Part shown: in pieces, positions 48,961 through 59,540 of the stretch
Position numbering within the stretch: the stretch's first letter is position 1
How the letters are laid out: each line of letters starts with the position of its first letter
DNA from: Nemania diffusa
Taxonomy: Eukaryota; Ascomycota; Sordariomycetes; Xylariales; Xylariaceae
Assembly: GCA_038501195.1 (NCBI GenBank)
Contig: JBBPUQ010000010.1
Location: forward strand, 1,567,501 to 1,631,500
DNA: 64,000 bases
Direction of reading: 5' to 3'
The notes under the pieces: model-generated
The model's input: the letters and a program-made list of their open reading frames with translations, nothing else
The model's database searches: none
Told to the model about the DNA's origin: nothing
Translations under genes and position numbers: made by a program

Positions 48961-49399
48961 TTTGAGACTGCTAGATGAGGTAAGATAGAATGATGAGTGT
49001 GTGTCTCTTTGCCTTCGAAAGAGCTGAGCGTGTGAGCGAGATTGGTGACTTCGTATAAATATTGGTTTCTCAGGTCATATGAGTTCTCTAACAGTGTTAA
49101 ACTTTCATGTACTGAATGGGATTGTTATTCGCAAATGAACAATGGCTTTCACTTATTCTTCCTATTCTTTGCAGGAGATATCAATACACAGTTGGTCATA
49201 GGGTGCGACAAAGAGGTATCATAAAGAGATTGTATGATTATGTGTTAAACGTTATTAGTGAAGAACTATTCATTAATTGATGACTGAATGTGGGCGTGCA
49301 TATCTCTCGCGCTGCGGAAATCCCCCCCTAGCTATTCATATCTCAGTCTGATGTAGGTAGAAGTGTGTGTGGTCATCCTATCATGCCTCTGCGTTACGC
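48961..49399. other. Intergenic, no gene seen
   Basis: 439 bp between two minus-strand genes. AT-rich in the middle; it should contain the promoter of the 184-aa hypothetical gene and the 3' end of the small secreted protein gene. Confidence 0.5.
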
Positions 49400-49940
49400 T
49401 CAGGAGCAGGTTACCCCCGTGATAGCATAGTCATCATGGGCAGGTGTTGTGCCGCCAACGAGATATGTTCCGACCCAAGTATCAAGTACAGAGCTGATTG
49501 CTGAATCAGTCTGGAAATCTGGGATCATGTCGGCCTTGAAGAGAACGGAGAATGGGGCCTTGGTGGTGTTTTGAGTGTCTAGGTAATTCTATAAAGCTGT
49601 TAGTAACATAGGCAACTCATATGTGTGTAACTGGTAGAAGTATAAGATCTTACCGATGAGAAGTATGATGTTTTCGTGGTATTAACCCACTTCGACAAGG
49701 TGTCTAGACAAGGGAAGTTAGTCAAAATCCTCGCCAGAGGGACTTGCAGCACCGAAAGAAGGTTGGAAAGAAGAAATATCCTGTCCACGTACGGAAAAGG
49801 ATGTTAGAGGCGGCATTCTGAGGTTGACTGAGCGTCGGTGACAGTTCAACGCGACAGCCTGACGGCGCAGAAGACGCGAGAGGAAGGGCGTTGACGGCGG
49901 CAAGCCCCAGCGATAGTAGAGCTCCGGTAGTGAAATGCAT
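49400..49940 (-). CDS. Small secreted protein, candidate effector-like
   Basis: Three exons on the minus strand, 49940-49793, 49703-49654 and 49588-49400, with introns of 89 and 65 nt, both GT..AG; the frame closes to 128 aa. The start is the ATG that opens a clean signal peptide, MHFTTGALLSLGLAAVNALP. The mature part contains GCRVELSPTLSQPQNAASN, KWVNTTKTSYFSS, PFSVLFKADMIPDF and ends DDYAITGVTCS. It has two cysteines (about 32 and 127), possibly one disulphide joining the ends, and two N-glycosylation sites (NTT). No family is recognised. Size, secretion and lack of domains are those of fungal small secreted proteins; a role in host interaction is speculation. The second exon is only 50 nt, so automatic prediction could miss it. 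Confidence 0.68.
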
Positions 49941-52110
49941 ATTGTCGACTGATCGAATCGGCACGATGTAGATTTTCCAAAAATTTCAACTTCGCGGTAC
50001 TCGTGAAGTACTTTTAGGGAGAAAGCTTGCGGAATGTGGGCGGCGTCATTCCCGGGAAGCTGTGTCTAGTCGATCCTAGGGTATATATATATTAGTGGTA
50101 TAAGTCCCCACACCATGGAAAACGGTGGCGACGGGGTCTAACACCACATCACACCCTCCCGGTCAGCGTGCCTCGGTATAACCACGCCGGTGGGCTAGAT
50201 GAGCCTACCGGTTCACGGAAGTGGGTGCTCTTCTAGGATGGTGATGGCGGAACTCGGACAATCCGTGTGGGATGGCGTGCAGATTTGACAGCAAGCGCGG
50301 TTGACAGGTGCCTATACATCAGGTATAATATACCCTCACATGGGAGGGAAAACATCGCGACAGTCAACACGACCAACACGAACAACACGACCCCGTAGTG
50401 AGTGCCTCTTGAAGTTGGAAGAGGTGAACGAAGTGGTGTCATATTCGTGCGGTTGTTCTGTAGAAGCGTGGGATGAATGGGATTCCAAGGCTTGGAAGCG
50501 CAAGACGGGCCTTGCCTCTTGCCGGATCTGGGGTCTTGGACCGCATGTTGATTCATCGTGGCAGCAGTAAAACTGGTTGTTCGCCAGGCAAACGCATTTG
50601 ACCTAGGCAGGTGGCATTCTGAATTGGTGGACCATGATTTTCCATATTAAGTAAATAATCGAAAGAGAGAGATGCCGTTGTGCCGTTTATCGCCGTTGCC
50701 GGCGGAAATTCACTGAGCCACGGGGGCATTCTCTGAGCCACCACGGGGGCAATTAGCTTGGCCACGGGGGCGGCCCTCCAAGGGGATACCCAGATCTCTG
50801 CCCAGACTAATCCGCCCGGCAGAGAGTACGCCTGTAGGTAGGTGGTAACTGTTGGGTGTGATTATCTAAGTACCATCATCAGGTTGGTCCTCTGTATCCC
50901 TGACTGAGCGACCGTCCGACCGGCCGACCGACCAACTGCTCGAGATGTCATTGACGATAGAACCATCTCGATTCTCGACTACTTTTTCGCGCTAACATTG
51001 CCAAATTAAATTAAACTTATATAGGAAACTGATGCGAAGGCGTCTACTCCCGCCCGGCGCTTAGTCTACTTGTAGATCGGCTTGGTTTTGCTTAGATTTG
51101 TAAAAATTCCCGCCGACCTGGTAGCACCATGAACCAAGCTTTTTGATAATCACACAAGGCGACGCTGACCAACGATGACAAAGCCTGTCAAAGTCGGAGG
51201 CAGCCAGAGCGATGGGCCATTGAAGGGGGTCCACCGTCCAGGGGTTTGTTCGGCCGCCAATCCGCCTGGGACCCACGACGCCGGTTTGCTCCGTTTACAT
51301 ACAGATATACCTCGATGAGCTCGGTGTCTGCCGCTCCGCAAAGGCTTGATTCCCGGATGACATCAACCGCTACAGAGTACATACTTGCATGTATGTATGT
51401 CTGCATGTACGACCTAAGTATGTAAGCAAGTACTTGAATATCTAATATCCAACATCTCTTAGATAATCGTTTGTCTTCAGCTTCGGCCACTCTCGAGGAC
51501 GTCTTTCATATCGAGCCAACGTTTGAAGTGCCAAGGAATTCACCCCAGATGCGCTATTAGTTGGCAACCCTATACTATGAAGCGATGATGCATAGAATAT
51601 GCCTGGCCAAAGACCGCAAAGTCACCTACTTACCTAGACTAACGTGTAAATGCTCCTTAGCATTAGCTACGCTACGGCAATAACAGCGACCGCCGGGTAT
51701 AAATCGATAGAGCCAATCAGGCAGTGTCCCTGCCCCCCTCATCCTTATTTGTACCCTCCGAACGATTCTTTGGTTCCCCACAGCAGATTCATCTCGCTTG
51801 GACGGATGAATGTATTCAAACACGTGATAATTGAGCTTGAACATCCAAGTGAACTTAGCATTCACAAGGTGCGGAGATCCAAGTTGCTTGGGAAGGACTG
51901 TTCATTCAGCATATAGGTATGCCTGGTGATTTCTAATCAATATGGTACGCGACACCAAAAGAATGGAACCCTGGCCAACACTCTTCCGGGCAGCATACCA
52001 CCCCCTCTAATCTATATTTTATCTATCACATAGGAAACGATCTTCTCAACTCTGCTTCCAAACATTAAGCCAAAAGTGGCGAAGAGTTCGCTTCAATAAT
52101 TATGTTCCAA
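49941..52110. other. Gene-free stretch
   Basis: 2.2 kb between the small secreted protein start and the ornithine decarboxylase stop. It holds a short GAGCCACGGGGGC-type repeat (about 50714-50770) and several domain-less frames on both strands. No gene is supported. Confidence 0.5.
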
Positions 52111-53454
52111 CTACAGTCGCAGGATCGCTCTCGCGCCCGGCTCGCTGCAGACATAAATAACATCGTGCGTGTTGCTGAAGCCATTGAACTTGGTGGCAGA
52201 GCACTTCGTATAGGCGCCCATATTCTCGAAGTAGAACCAGTCGCCGACATCGAGCTTGTGGTCAAAGCGGATTGACTCGGTAATTCGGTCAATACCATCA
52301 CAGGTGGGACCCCAGATCGAGTACTCGGCGCCAGTACTCGCGCCTTCTGGGACAGCATCGGCCAGAGGACTGTCGTAGTAAGTGCACATGTCGGTGCGTA
52401 GGACCTTGGCAACAGGCTGTTGATGATCAAACATGATGCTACTGAAGTTACCATACAGGCCATCGTTGACGTAAACCATGTAGCTGGTCTCCCCGGTCGC
52501 GGGGTTCTCAATGGTACGGCGAGCAATGATGTTGCAGGCGATGGTGAACGCAGAGGACACGTAGTAGCGGCCAGGTTCGGCAATGATGTTGATATGGGGC
52601 GGGAAGTACTGGTCCAAGGCGCCGCGAAGAACGTGGGCCATGGCTTCGAAGCTGTCGCCAGAAAACCCTCCTCCAATATCAAGCGTCTTCATGTCGAAGC
52701 CATGGGCGTAGGCTTGCTTGAAGACGACGTCGGCATCTTGAACAGCCTTCAAGAAAGCCAAAGGGTCTGAAGCACCAGACCCCACGTGGAAACTAACGCC
52801 AACTACGTTGAGTCCTAGCTCCTTAGCCAACCCGAGAAGATCGTCAGTGGCGTCAAGTGAAGCCCCAAACTTCAAGCTCAGGCGGCACAAGCTGGACGAA
52901 TCATCAGTCAGGATGCGCAGGAAAAGCTCGGCACCGGGGAAGAGCTTTGCAATCTTGCGCAGCTCATCGGCATTGTCGAAAGTCATCTGCTTGACGCCTT
53001 GGCTGGCAACGAAGCGTACGTAGGAGTTGGTCTTGCAAGGCTGAGCATAGATGATGCGCGACGGGTCGACGCCGATATCCAGAACTTGTTCGATCTCGGC
53101 CTTGGAGGCGCAATCGAAGCCGGTGCCCAGGGCGGCGAGAAGCTGAATCACTTTAGAGTCTGGGTTGCACTTGACCGCGTAGAAGGGCTTGACGCGGGGA
53201 AGATTGCGCTTCCATCTCATATGTTGGCGATACACCTCGCCAAGATCGCCCACAAAAAAGGTATCCTCATCTCCGGGGTCACAAGATTCATGGTCGATGC
53301 TCTCAACACGCTGGTGAAGAGCGTCGCCGATCATTTGCTTTGCGATGATGGCGCCATGGTTATGGTCGAAAACTAGATTCTTCTTGGTACGAATCGGACT
53401 ACTGTCGAAATGAGTCGGAGAAGAGTAGAGGACAAGAGCAGTGGCCATAACCAT
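52111..53454 (-). CDS. Ornithine decarboxylase
   Basis: Converts L-ornithine to putrescine, the first step of polyamine synthesis; a cytosolic PLP enzyme of fold type III. The frame is intron-less. From the ATG at 53454 (MVMATALVLYSS) it gives 447 aa, the usual ODC size; the frame could extend to 53586, but those residues look like leader. Key residues are present: the PLP Lys in FYAVKCN (95), GVSFHVGSG, GGGFSGD for phosphate binding, the EPGRYYV Glu-Pro-Gly-Arg-Tyr motif, and the catalytic Cys in WGPTCDGIDRI (385). The segment YVNDGLYGNFSS is also typical. It is the most conserved, housekeeping-like gene of the window. Fungal ODC is commonly regulated by polyamines; no antizyme gene is visible here. 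The upstream 3.5 kb is gene-free. Confidence 0.93.
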   Translation of the reverse strand: MVMATALVLYSSPTHFDSSPIRTKKNLVFDHNHGAIIAKQMIGDALHQRVESIDHESCDPGDEDTFFVGDLGEVYRQHMRWKRNLPRVKPFYAVKCNPDSKVIQLLAALGTGFDCASKAEIEQVLDIGVDPSRIIYAQPCKTNSYVRFVASQGVKQMTFDNADELRKIAKLFPGAELFLRILTDDSSSLCRLSLKFGASLDATDDLLGLAKELGLNVVGVSFHVGSGASDPLAFLKAVQDADVVFKQAYAHGFDMKTLDIGGGFSGDSFEAMAHVLRGALDQYFPPHINIIAEPGRYYVSSAFTIACNIIARRTIENPATGETSYMVYVNDGLYGNFSSIMFDHQQPVAKVLRTDMCTYYDSPLADAVPEGASTGAEYSIWGPTCDGIDRITESIRFDHKLDVGDWFYFENMGAYTKCSATKFNGFSNTHDVIYVCSEPGARAILRL

Positions 53455-54994
53455 ATCCTTCGATTTAGAGAGAATCCTGAGGCGAGGAAGAAAGAGCCTA
53501 GCGTATTCTTTATGAATGAATACAGGTAGAGAATGTGTCCGCAGGGATGATTCTCTAGACTGGTCGTCGCAGCTATCTACACTCACAAATAGTAGATAGC
53601 GTGGTCGGCGGGAAAAAGTCGGGTGCTAGGAACGTGTTCCTCTTATGTTAGGGGGGTCGAAAACGGTAGCTTCCTGATCCCGAAGCGATCTGACGAGGTC
53701 TCCTCGACTCTCCCTCTACGAGAGGAAGAACCTTAGAACTCGTCCTATGCGGCAGCCGGTAGGTTGGGGGGATGGCTGGAGTCGGTTGGAGGATGTCGAA
53801 CAAGAAAGGAGTTCGGCGGTCCTTAGGCGAGTTCAGCAGTCGGTGGAGGCGGTCGGGAGTTGATGATGTGGAAGGATTTGCGCAGGCTGAAATCTTGATC
53901 AGAAACGAAGCTCACGGCCAAAGAAGCCGTTGTAGCCGAGGTGCCTTTGATGAGACCAAAGGCAAGTCGATGGGGAGATGAATTGAAGCGCGCGGTGGCG
54001 GATCAATGGAGCGGGAGCGGGATATGTGTCCCGAGGGCTTTGAACTAAGAGGGGTGGGAGGCAGTTTGGACCGTGAACTTGGTAGATGTGCGATGTGCGA
54101 ATAATGCAAAGGCTACTATATGTATAATAGCAATAGAGAGCAGAAACTCGGGAAGATTAGAGTATGAAAAGCAGAGGATGACAAGCTATAAGTGGCCTGG
54201 CTAAACTATGTGTTGTAGATAGGTTGTTGCGAGGTGCACAAAGGGGAGGGGAATGAGCGAAACTAGGCGGGTGATTGTGTTTTGTAGCAAAATCCAGACT
54301 AAACTTTAAACTGCTTTGCACAGCCCTGTGCCGCACTGTAGCCCTGATCTTGAACTTTTTTTTTATAGTGGGGTTATGGGAGGGCAAGAGTGGGTCGAAG
54401 GTCAAAAGATGGGGACCAAAACATGTGAATGGCAAGTATGACATAGGCGTGTGAATAGGGCGTGTAGATAGTGAGTGTAGATAAAATAGGTAGTGCGTTG
54501 TATGTAAATAGTGACGTACGCGCAAGAACCTTAATCTTTTTGATCTAAGGAGTCTGTTTGACGCGCTAGAGAGCGATTCAAATCTTAGAAATAATAGATC
54601 TCCTTTTCCCCTTTTTTGCTTTTCTCAAAGGCAATTGTGACTTGAAGAAATGTTCAACATAGATGTTTAAATCCACATACCTCGCTCTTTGCGATGGGTG
54701 AACCTTTCAGGATATGGTGGGTATTTGGTGAAGATGGAGAGAGACACAGGCGTGTAGTGTAGACGTATGATACCGTATGATATGAAGTTCGTACCTTGCA
54801 GGGGCAAGCCGGGGATGCAAAGTGACTGACTAGCTCGCTGTCCAACCACCTATAGATACCTAGGTTGGCACTATAGACAGAAGCCTAGATAAAGCTTAGG
54901 AGCTACCCAGGGGAGAGAACTTTGTCTCACCGCCAGACTTTAAAGCCTTGGGCTTCCGTAGGTGTCTCAGGTACAGCACTATAGTAAGAAGAAT

Positions 54995-55037
54995 GCAGAG
55001 CAGAGCAGAGCAGGGCAGGGTAGAGCAGAGCAGAGCA
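54995..55037. repeat. Imperfect (GCAGA)n microsatellite
   Basis: Repeated gcaga/gcagg units run through gagcagagcagagcagggca and beyond. Non-coding. Confidence 0.8.
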
Positions 55038-55760
55038 CGAAGGAACTCAACGAAGATGTGCGCCTTTATAGCTTGCGCCTTGATAGCATGCGTTCTCTGT
55101 CTCTATTACAGAAAGAATACGTACTTACTGTTTGCCTTCCATTGCATTTCTCTCATCTCATCTCGTCGTAAGCTCTTCCTCCCCCCTTACCGATTCGTTC
55201 GCGGCGTTTGCTAATTCTCCGTGATGCATGTTGATATATTGCCACAAGCTAGCCTCCAACTGACCGCTCGGGATTTTCGCTCGTCTTAAGTTGATAAAGC
55301 AGAGAAGTAGTGTGCCTTCTCCATATATATGTCGACAACTGCAACCTTGGGGCGACATCGCTGTTCCTCCACGGGAAGCCTTGCGACCGGCCCAGTCCAT
55401 GTTTCCCCTCTCTCCTTGACGCTCCCCTCGCTGTTCCCCTCGCTGTTCCCCTCAATGTTCCCCTCGACAGCTCACTTTCTTTTCTTGACCGCAAGTTGCT
55501 CGTAATTTGTTGGCTCGTCTACTCACCCACCCTTCCTTTTGCTCTCCTGGCCATGATGTTCTGATTTTGTCGCGGCGGCTCCTGCATAGGGGGCTCCATG
55601 CCGCTCTACACTAGTGCCCGGCCTTAGATGCATCTCCAACTGGGCTGTAGTCACGCGCACCCCTCATATAGGAAGATCGATCCATGGACCTCCGGTCGAT
55701 GAAATCGGTCCCGATGTCCCTCGCGAGCGCAACGGAGCAATATTGGCGGGTCTGACCACG

Positions 55761-55780
55761 CATCGCATCGCATCGCATCG
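55761..55780. repeat. Short (CATCG)4 repeat
   Basis: Four perfect catcg units in gene-free DNA. Confidence 0.85.
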
Positions 55781-56955
55781 AAATTGGAATACAACATGTC
55801 GGTAGTCTCAAACATGAAGGATTTTTTATCACCGATTATGCCGCCTGCCCAACTGCTCACACCTAGTGATTTCGTTTAGGCTGTTGTCCTATTTTTGAGA
55901 TTGCGACGATGCTATCGAGGCGTCGTGTCTCTATTCAGCCGCTTCCGATATAGCTTCCAACTACCCCAAGCTCCCACTTCCAGCGTGGCCAATGAACCTT
56001 CAGGCCATGTTTGTTTCAGCAGCGGATGATGCATATGTAGGTACGGGACCTGGATGCCAGCTACTGTGGATCTCGAGCATCTTGTATCCGGCGTGATTGG
56101 CCATGCCGGCCATACTTTTCTGTCAATCGGCCGGTTGAATGGGCCATCGTTGGAGCACGGACGCCATGGAATTGTGTGAAAAAGCTTCGGCGAATGCGGA
56201 TGACTCGAAAAAGAGAAGAACGCGGCAACCTTAAAAGCTTGATTTAACTCTCCGTAAGTGCCAGTGCAACCAGCCATTATCTAGAGTATATAGCGTCGCA
56301 TAGACGACATCGGTGCTGCCTTGCACACATTGCGCAGAGACTGACGACTGAGGCGTGACATCTCCGGTTTGGCCGCTTATCTATGCGTAGGTCTCTTGGC
56401 CGCAGGTATATTGGCGAGCCATCGTAGGCTCACACTGAGAAGCGTAGGTAGGTATCTATCTCCTGATAACTATCTCATGCGGCCTGACTAGATACAGTGC
56501 AGCAGTGGGTAGAACAGGGGAGCTTGAGTGTTGCTATTTTCGGTTAGGCCCGAGATCCATCTCTCGATCTAGTACCAATTCGGCTGGAGCTTCTGATTGG
56601 TTGGACATTACCTAGCTCTGCCCACCGGTCCTAGCCTATGCGTGCGGCGTGCACGACCGGCTTCTACGCGTACTGTGCGCATAGGCACATAACCGTACTG
56701 TATCTAGGTATGTAGATCACACCCCTAGACAGCAGGCAGGGTCGGCATGCATTACGTATTGTTAGGTTAAGTAGTACAGAGTATGCTTCTTACTCCTACT
56801 TTGTCCTACCTACCGTATTTTTAGACGAGATCACAGCTGTCAACTGCGACAACAACGGTCCGACCTCCCGAGCAGTTGACGCCAGCATCAAGACTCTCCA
56901 CGCCGGATGCCTAAGAGAAACTCATGTGCGCCCCGCCCTAGGAAAGAAAAAGAAA

Positions 56956-57804
56956 ATGGTCTACCAAAAACCCAGGAAAGGCACCAAGCGTGGACCCAAG
57001 GCGTTTTCCGGATCGCGCCGAACGCGATGTGATCTACGAGTACCTCCCGTTAAGCCTCTCGTCCGCCATCAACGTAGCCATCCTCGGGATGAAAAGACCA
57101 AGATCCTGCTCTGGCTGATCAACAACCGTATCGCCATTTACAAAATGAGCCCGCGAGCGGAGCTGCACCTCGCACGCGCCAGTGCCTACCGAAAGGGTCG
57201 GGTCCCCTTGACCCACGAAGACCGCCAAACGCTGAGGCAGGCCTTTGACGAGAACGGTGTTATCTACCGGCCTCCTATGTTCAAGGAGGCTGCTATATAC
57301 TGGAACGTGAAAAAGGGTAGCGTCAGCACTTGGTGGACAGACAGGGAGAAATACCTTTCGCCGGAGGATTTTGACAGGTCAAACAAACTGCCCGGATGCG
57401 AGGTTGCCCCTGGAGCCGGCATCCCCAAATCGGCTCCCCGCGCGCAGGTCCTCCTAGAAACCCCGACTCCCACAGATGTCGCCGATTCCGCTGATACCCA
57501 CGACAACGACGAAAGCGATGCCGCCGAGCCATCACCACCACCACCACTAAACGACGCGGAAATGAGTGATGATTCTGATATCGAATTGGATGACGATGAT
57601 AATGATGATGATGATGGTGATGGAGATCTTTCCGAGCCTAGCAGCCAACCTCCGCAATCCCGTCCAAACAGTTCGGATGGCGGCCAAGACTTCCAAGATG
57701 CTCCAGAATATCCACAATCTGAAGGAGCACTCGAAACTGACGAATCCGATGAGGATGCTGATTACGAGCCTATCGAGGAAATTGATACGTACGGCACAGT
57801 GTAG
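56956..57804 (+). CDS. HTH-like DNA-binding protein with acidic tail
   Basis: A single exon; the ATG at 56956 (MVYQKPRKGTKRGPK) gives 282 aa. The N-terminus is strongly basic (KKKKM just upstream, then RKGTKRGPK, SRRTR). The middle has ILLWLINNRIAIYKM, then YRPPMFKEAAIYWNVKKGSV and STWW. This last part has the look of a helix-turn-helix of the kind that reads YRPPxxxEAAxYxxVxxxTIxxWW in a widespread, unnamed fungal family. The C-terminal half is disordered: Pro-rich, then a long Asp run (ELDDDDNDDDDGDGD), then more acidic Ser/Glu. A basic DNA-binding head with an acidic tail suggests a transcription or chromatin factor; this is inference. No intron is seen. The Asp run is encoded by a gatgat-type trinucleotide tract (about 57580-57620) that could vary in length. 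Confidence 0.65.
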   Translation: MVYQKPRKGTKRGPKAFSGSRRTRCDLRVPPVKPLVRHQRSHPRDEKTKILLWLINNRIAIYKMSPRAELHLARASAYRKGRVPLTHEDRQTLRQAFDENGVIYRPPMFKEAAIYWNVKKGSVSTWWTDREKYLSPEDFDRSNKLPGCEVAPGAGIPKSAPRAQVLLETPTPTDVADSADTHDNDESDAAEPSPPPPLNDAEMSDDSDIELDDDDNDDDDGDGDLSEPSSQPPQSRPNSSDGGQDFQDAPEYPQSEGALETDESDEDADYEPIEEIDTYGTV

Positions 57805-59540
57805 AAGATGGTCCATCCCGCTACATGGCCAAAGCAGCTGCTCTCACTAGATCGTGACTACTAGAGTATGTCTGTTCCGATACAGGCCCGAACCATGCTA
57901 CGCCGTCAAGCCGTGACGGCCCGCAACGGAATTGGTTCAAACACAAAGCCTAGGACTGAACCTGCACGCGTTGGCATACTCCCGTACAGTTTGGTGACCT
58001 ACTCGCTAGTGGGTACGATCGGGTTCCTTTAAAGAGCCAAGCTATTTACCTCGGCCTGATATCGTTGGAACTCGTGACTGTTAGTGATCGTCATAATTCT
58101 GAAGTCAGGCTCTCTATAATCCCAGCAATAATCGGCATGTATCAGGCCTTGTCATTGGGTAATGTTGTGGGCCTTCATTCTTCTATCTAGTGACAGCGAG
58201 AAAGAAGTCACTCAGCAAAGCTAGCAGACGAAGCTTTAACGGAGAAGCCTCCCTCCCCCTCTGCCCACCAATATCTACTCATCTGCTACGTCGCGACACG
58301 GTGGCCCTCCCTCACACTAGGGATGGCCTAGCGCAGCCAGCCCTCGTTTCGAGCATCTTATTGCACATGAAACACAATGAACCAGTAAAAGATATGGCGT
58401 GTATCGATGAAGAAGAAAAGGGCAACTCACCAACCTGCCTCGCAGCTTTATAAGGGTTGCAGTGAGCCTATAAAGATAGGTCGGACGTGTTGTAGTTGGT
58501 AAAGCAGACATTAAGCTTAAACATTACGCTAATAAGGAATTTGTAAATATTCATCACAGGCACAAAGTACGATTTCTATTATCGGTTACAAGTCGTATGT
58601 TTTATTCACGATAGAGAAGTCTCAGCATCAATCTACTTATCCAGGGCGATCCCATTGTTAGATTGGCTGGGACACAAGCTTTTCTTGGGTGATCATTCTT
58701 TTTAAAAAGGGATCAAAGTTCTATTACATGCATTGTCCTGTGCTACTACAACAAGTGCATGGCTAATTTTGTAGTTAGTCGAAACGCTCAGCTGCTTTCA
58801 GCTAAATGACTTGTTCCGCTGAAGATAAAATATTAGGACTGTCCTTCTCTCCCTCCCTTTTCATTATAATTAAGTAGATAAGAGGTATTGCGACAGGGCG
58901 TGTGATCAAGCCACTTCTCAAGCCACATGAGTGTGGCTGTGCCAGAGGCTATGAAATAGGTAGACGACTTTCTCCAAACCCCCTTTCACACTCCTTTTGG
59001 ACCAGCTAGACGCCAGTCCTCTAGAATAAATCCAATCTATTCTTTCTGATGAACGAAGCTAAGATATCTCTAGAAGTGCGATCGAAACGTTCATCAAATG
59101 CTCCGAGTGCAGTATGCATCTAGTAGGCACCTCCTTTGAATATCGATCGAAAAGCTCGACCTAAGGCGTTAGAATAAATGATTAGGGGTTTCAAAGTCAG
59201 TAAAAGTGCCGACACCCAAGGCCCCCAATAAATCCTCATTGCCTCAGTTCCCGCGCGCTTAACTAGCATTCAGTGATGGCTCTAGGGGGCTATAACTGCT
59301 GACGTGGAAGTATTTAAGGATTTTCTATTTCGGTTTATCTCCATAAGGCTCAAAACCCATACTACAACTGCTTTTTCCACATGTTTCAGCAGGCAAGGCT
59401 CAAGCGTTCAACACAATGATGTCGCTTAATCTGCCTACTGCCCCCTGTTGTCGTACAAAGGATTCACGGGTGGTCGGGCGCATCGTTCGTCAGGATATCT
59501 AAAGGAGGGGTGAAAAATGCACTTTTAATCCCTTATTAAG
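57805..59540. other. Intergenic, no gene seen
   Basis: 1.7 kb between the HTH-like gene and the HET gene, same strand. There is an 87-codon frame at 58190-58453 without recognisable content. No repeats of note. Confidence 0.55.

Larger units (their letters stand above)
53455..56955. other. Long gene-free region upstream of ornithine decarboxylase
   Basis: 3.5 kb between two divergently oriented genes (ODC on minus, HTH-like gene on plus). The part next to ODC (53455-54900) is rich in C/T on the minus strand and may hold a long transcribed leader, as known for some fungal ODC genes; upstream ORFs exist but cannot be ranked. Further on are two simple repeats (about 54995-55037 and 55761-55780). 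No gene is supported. Confidence 0.5.
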
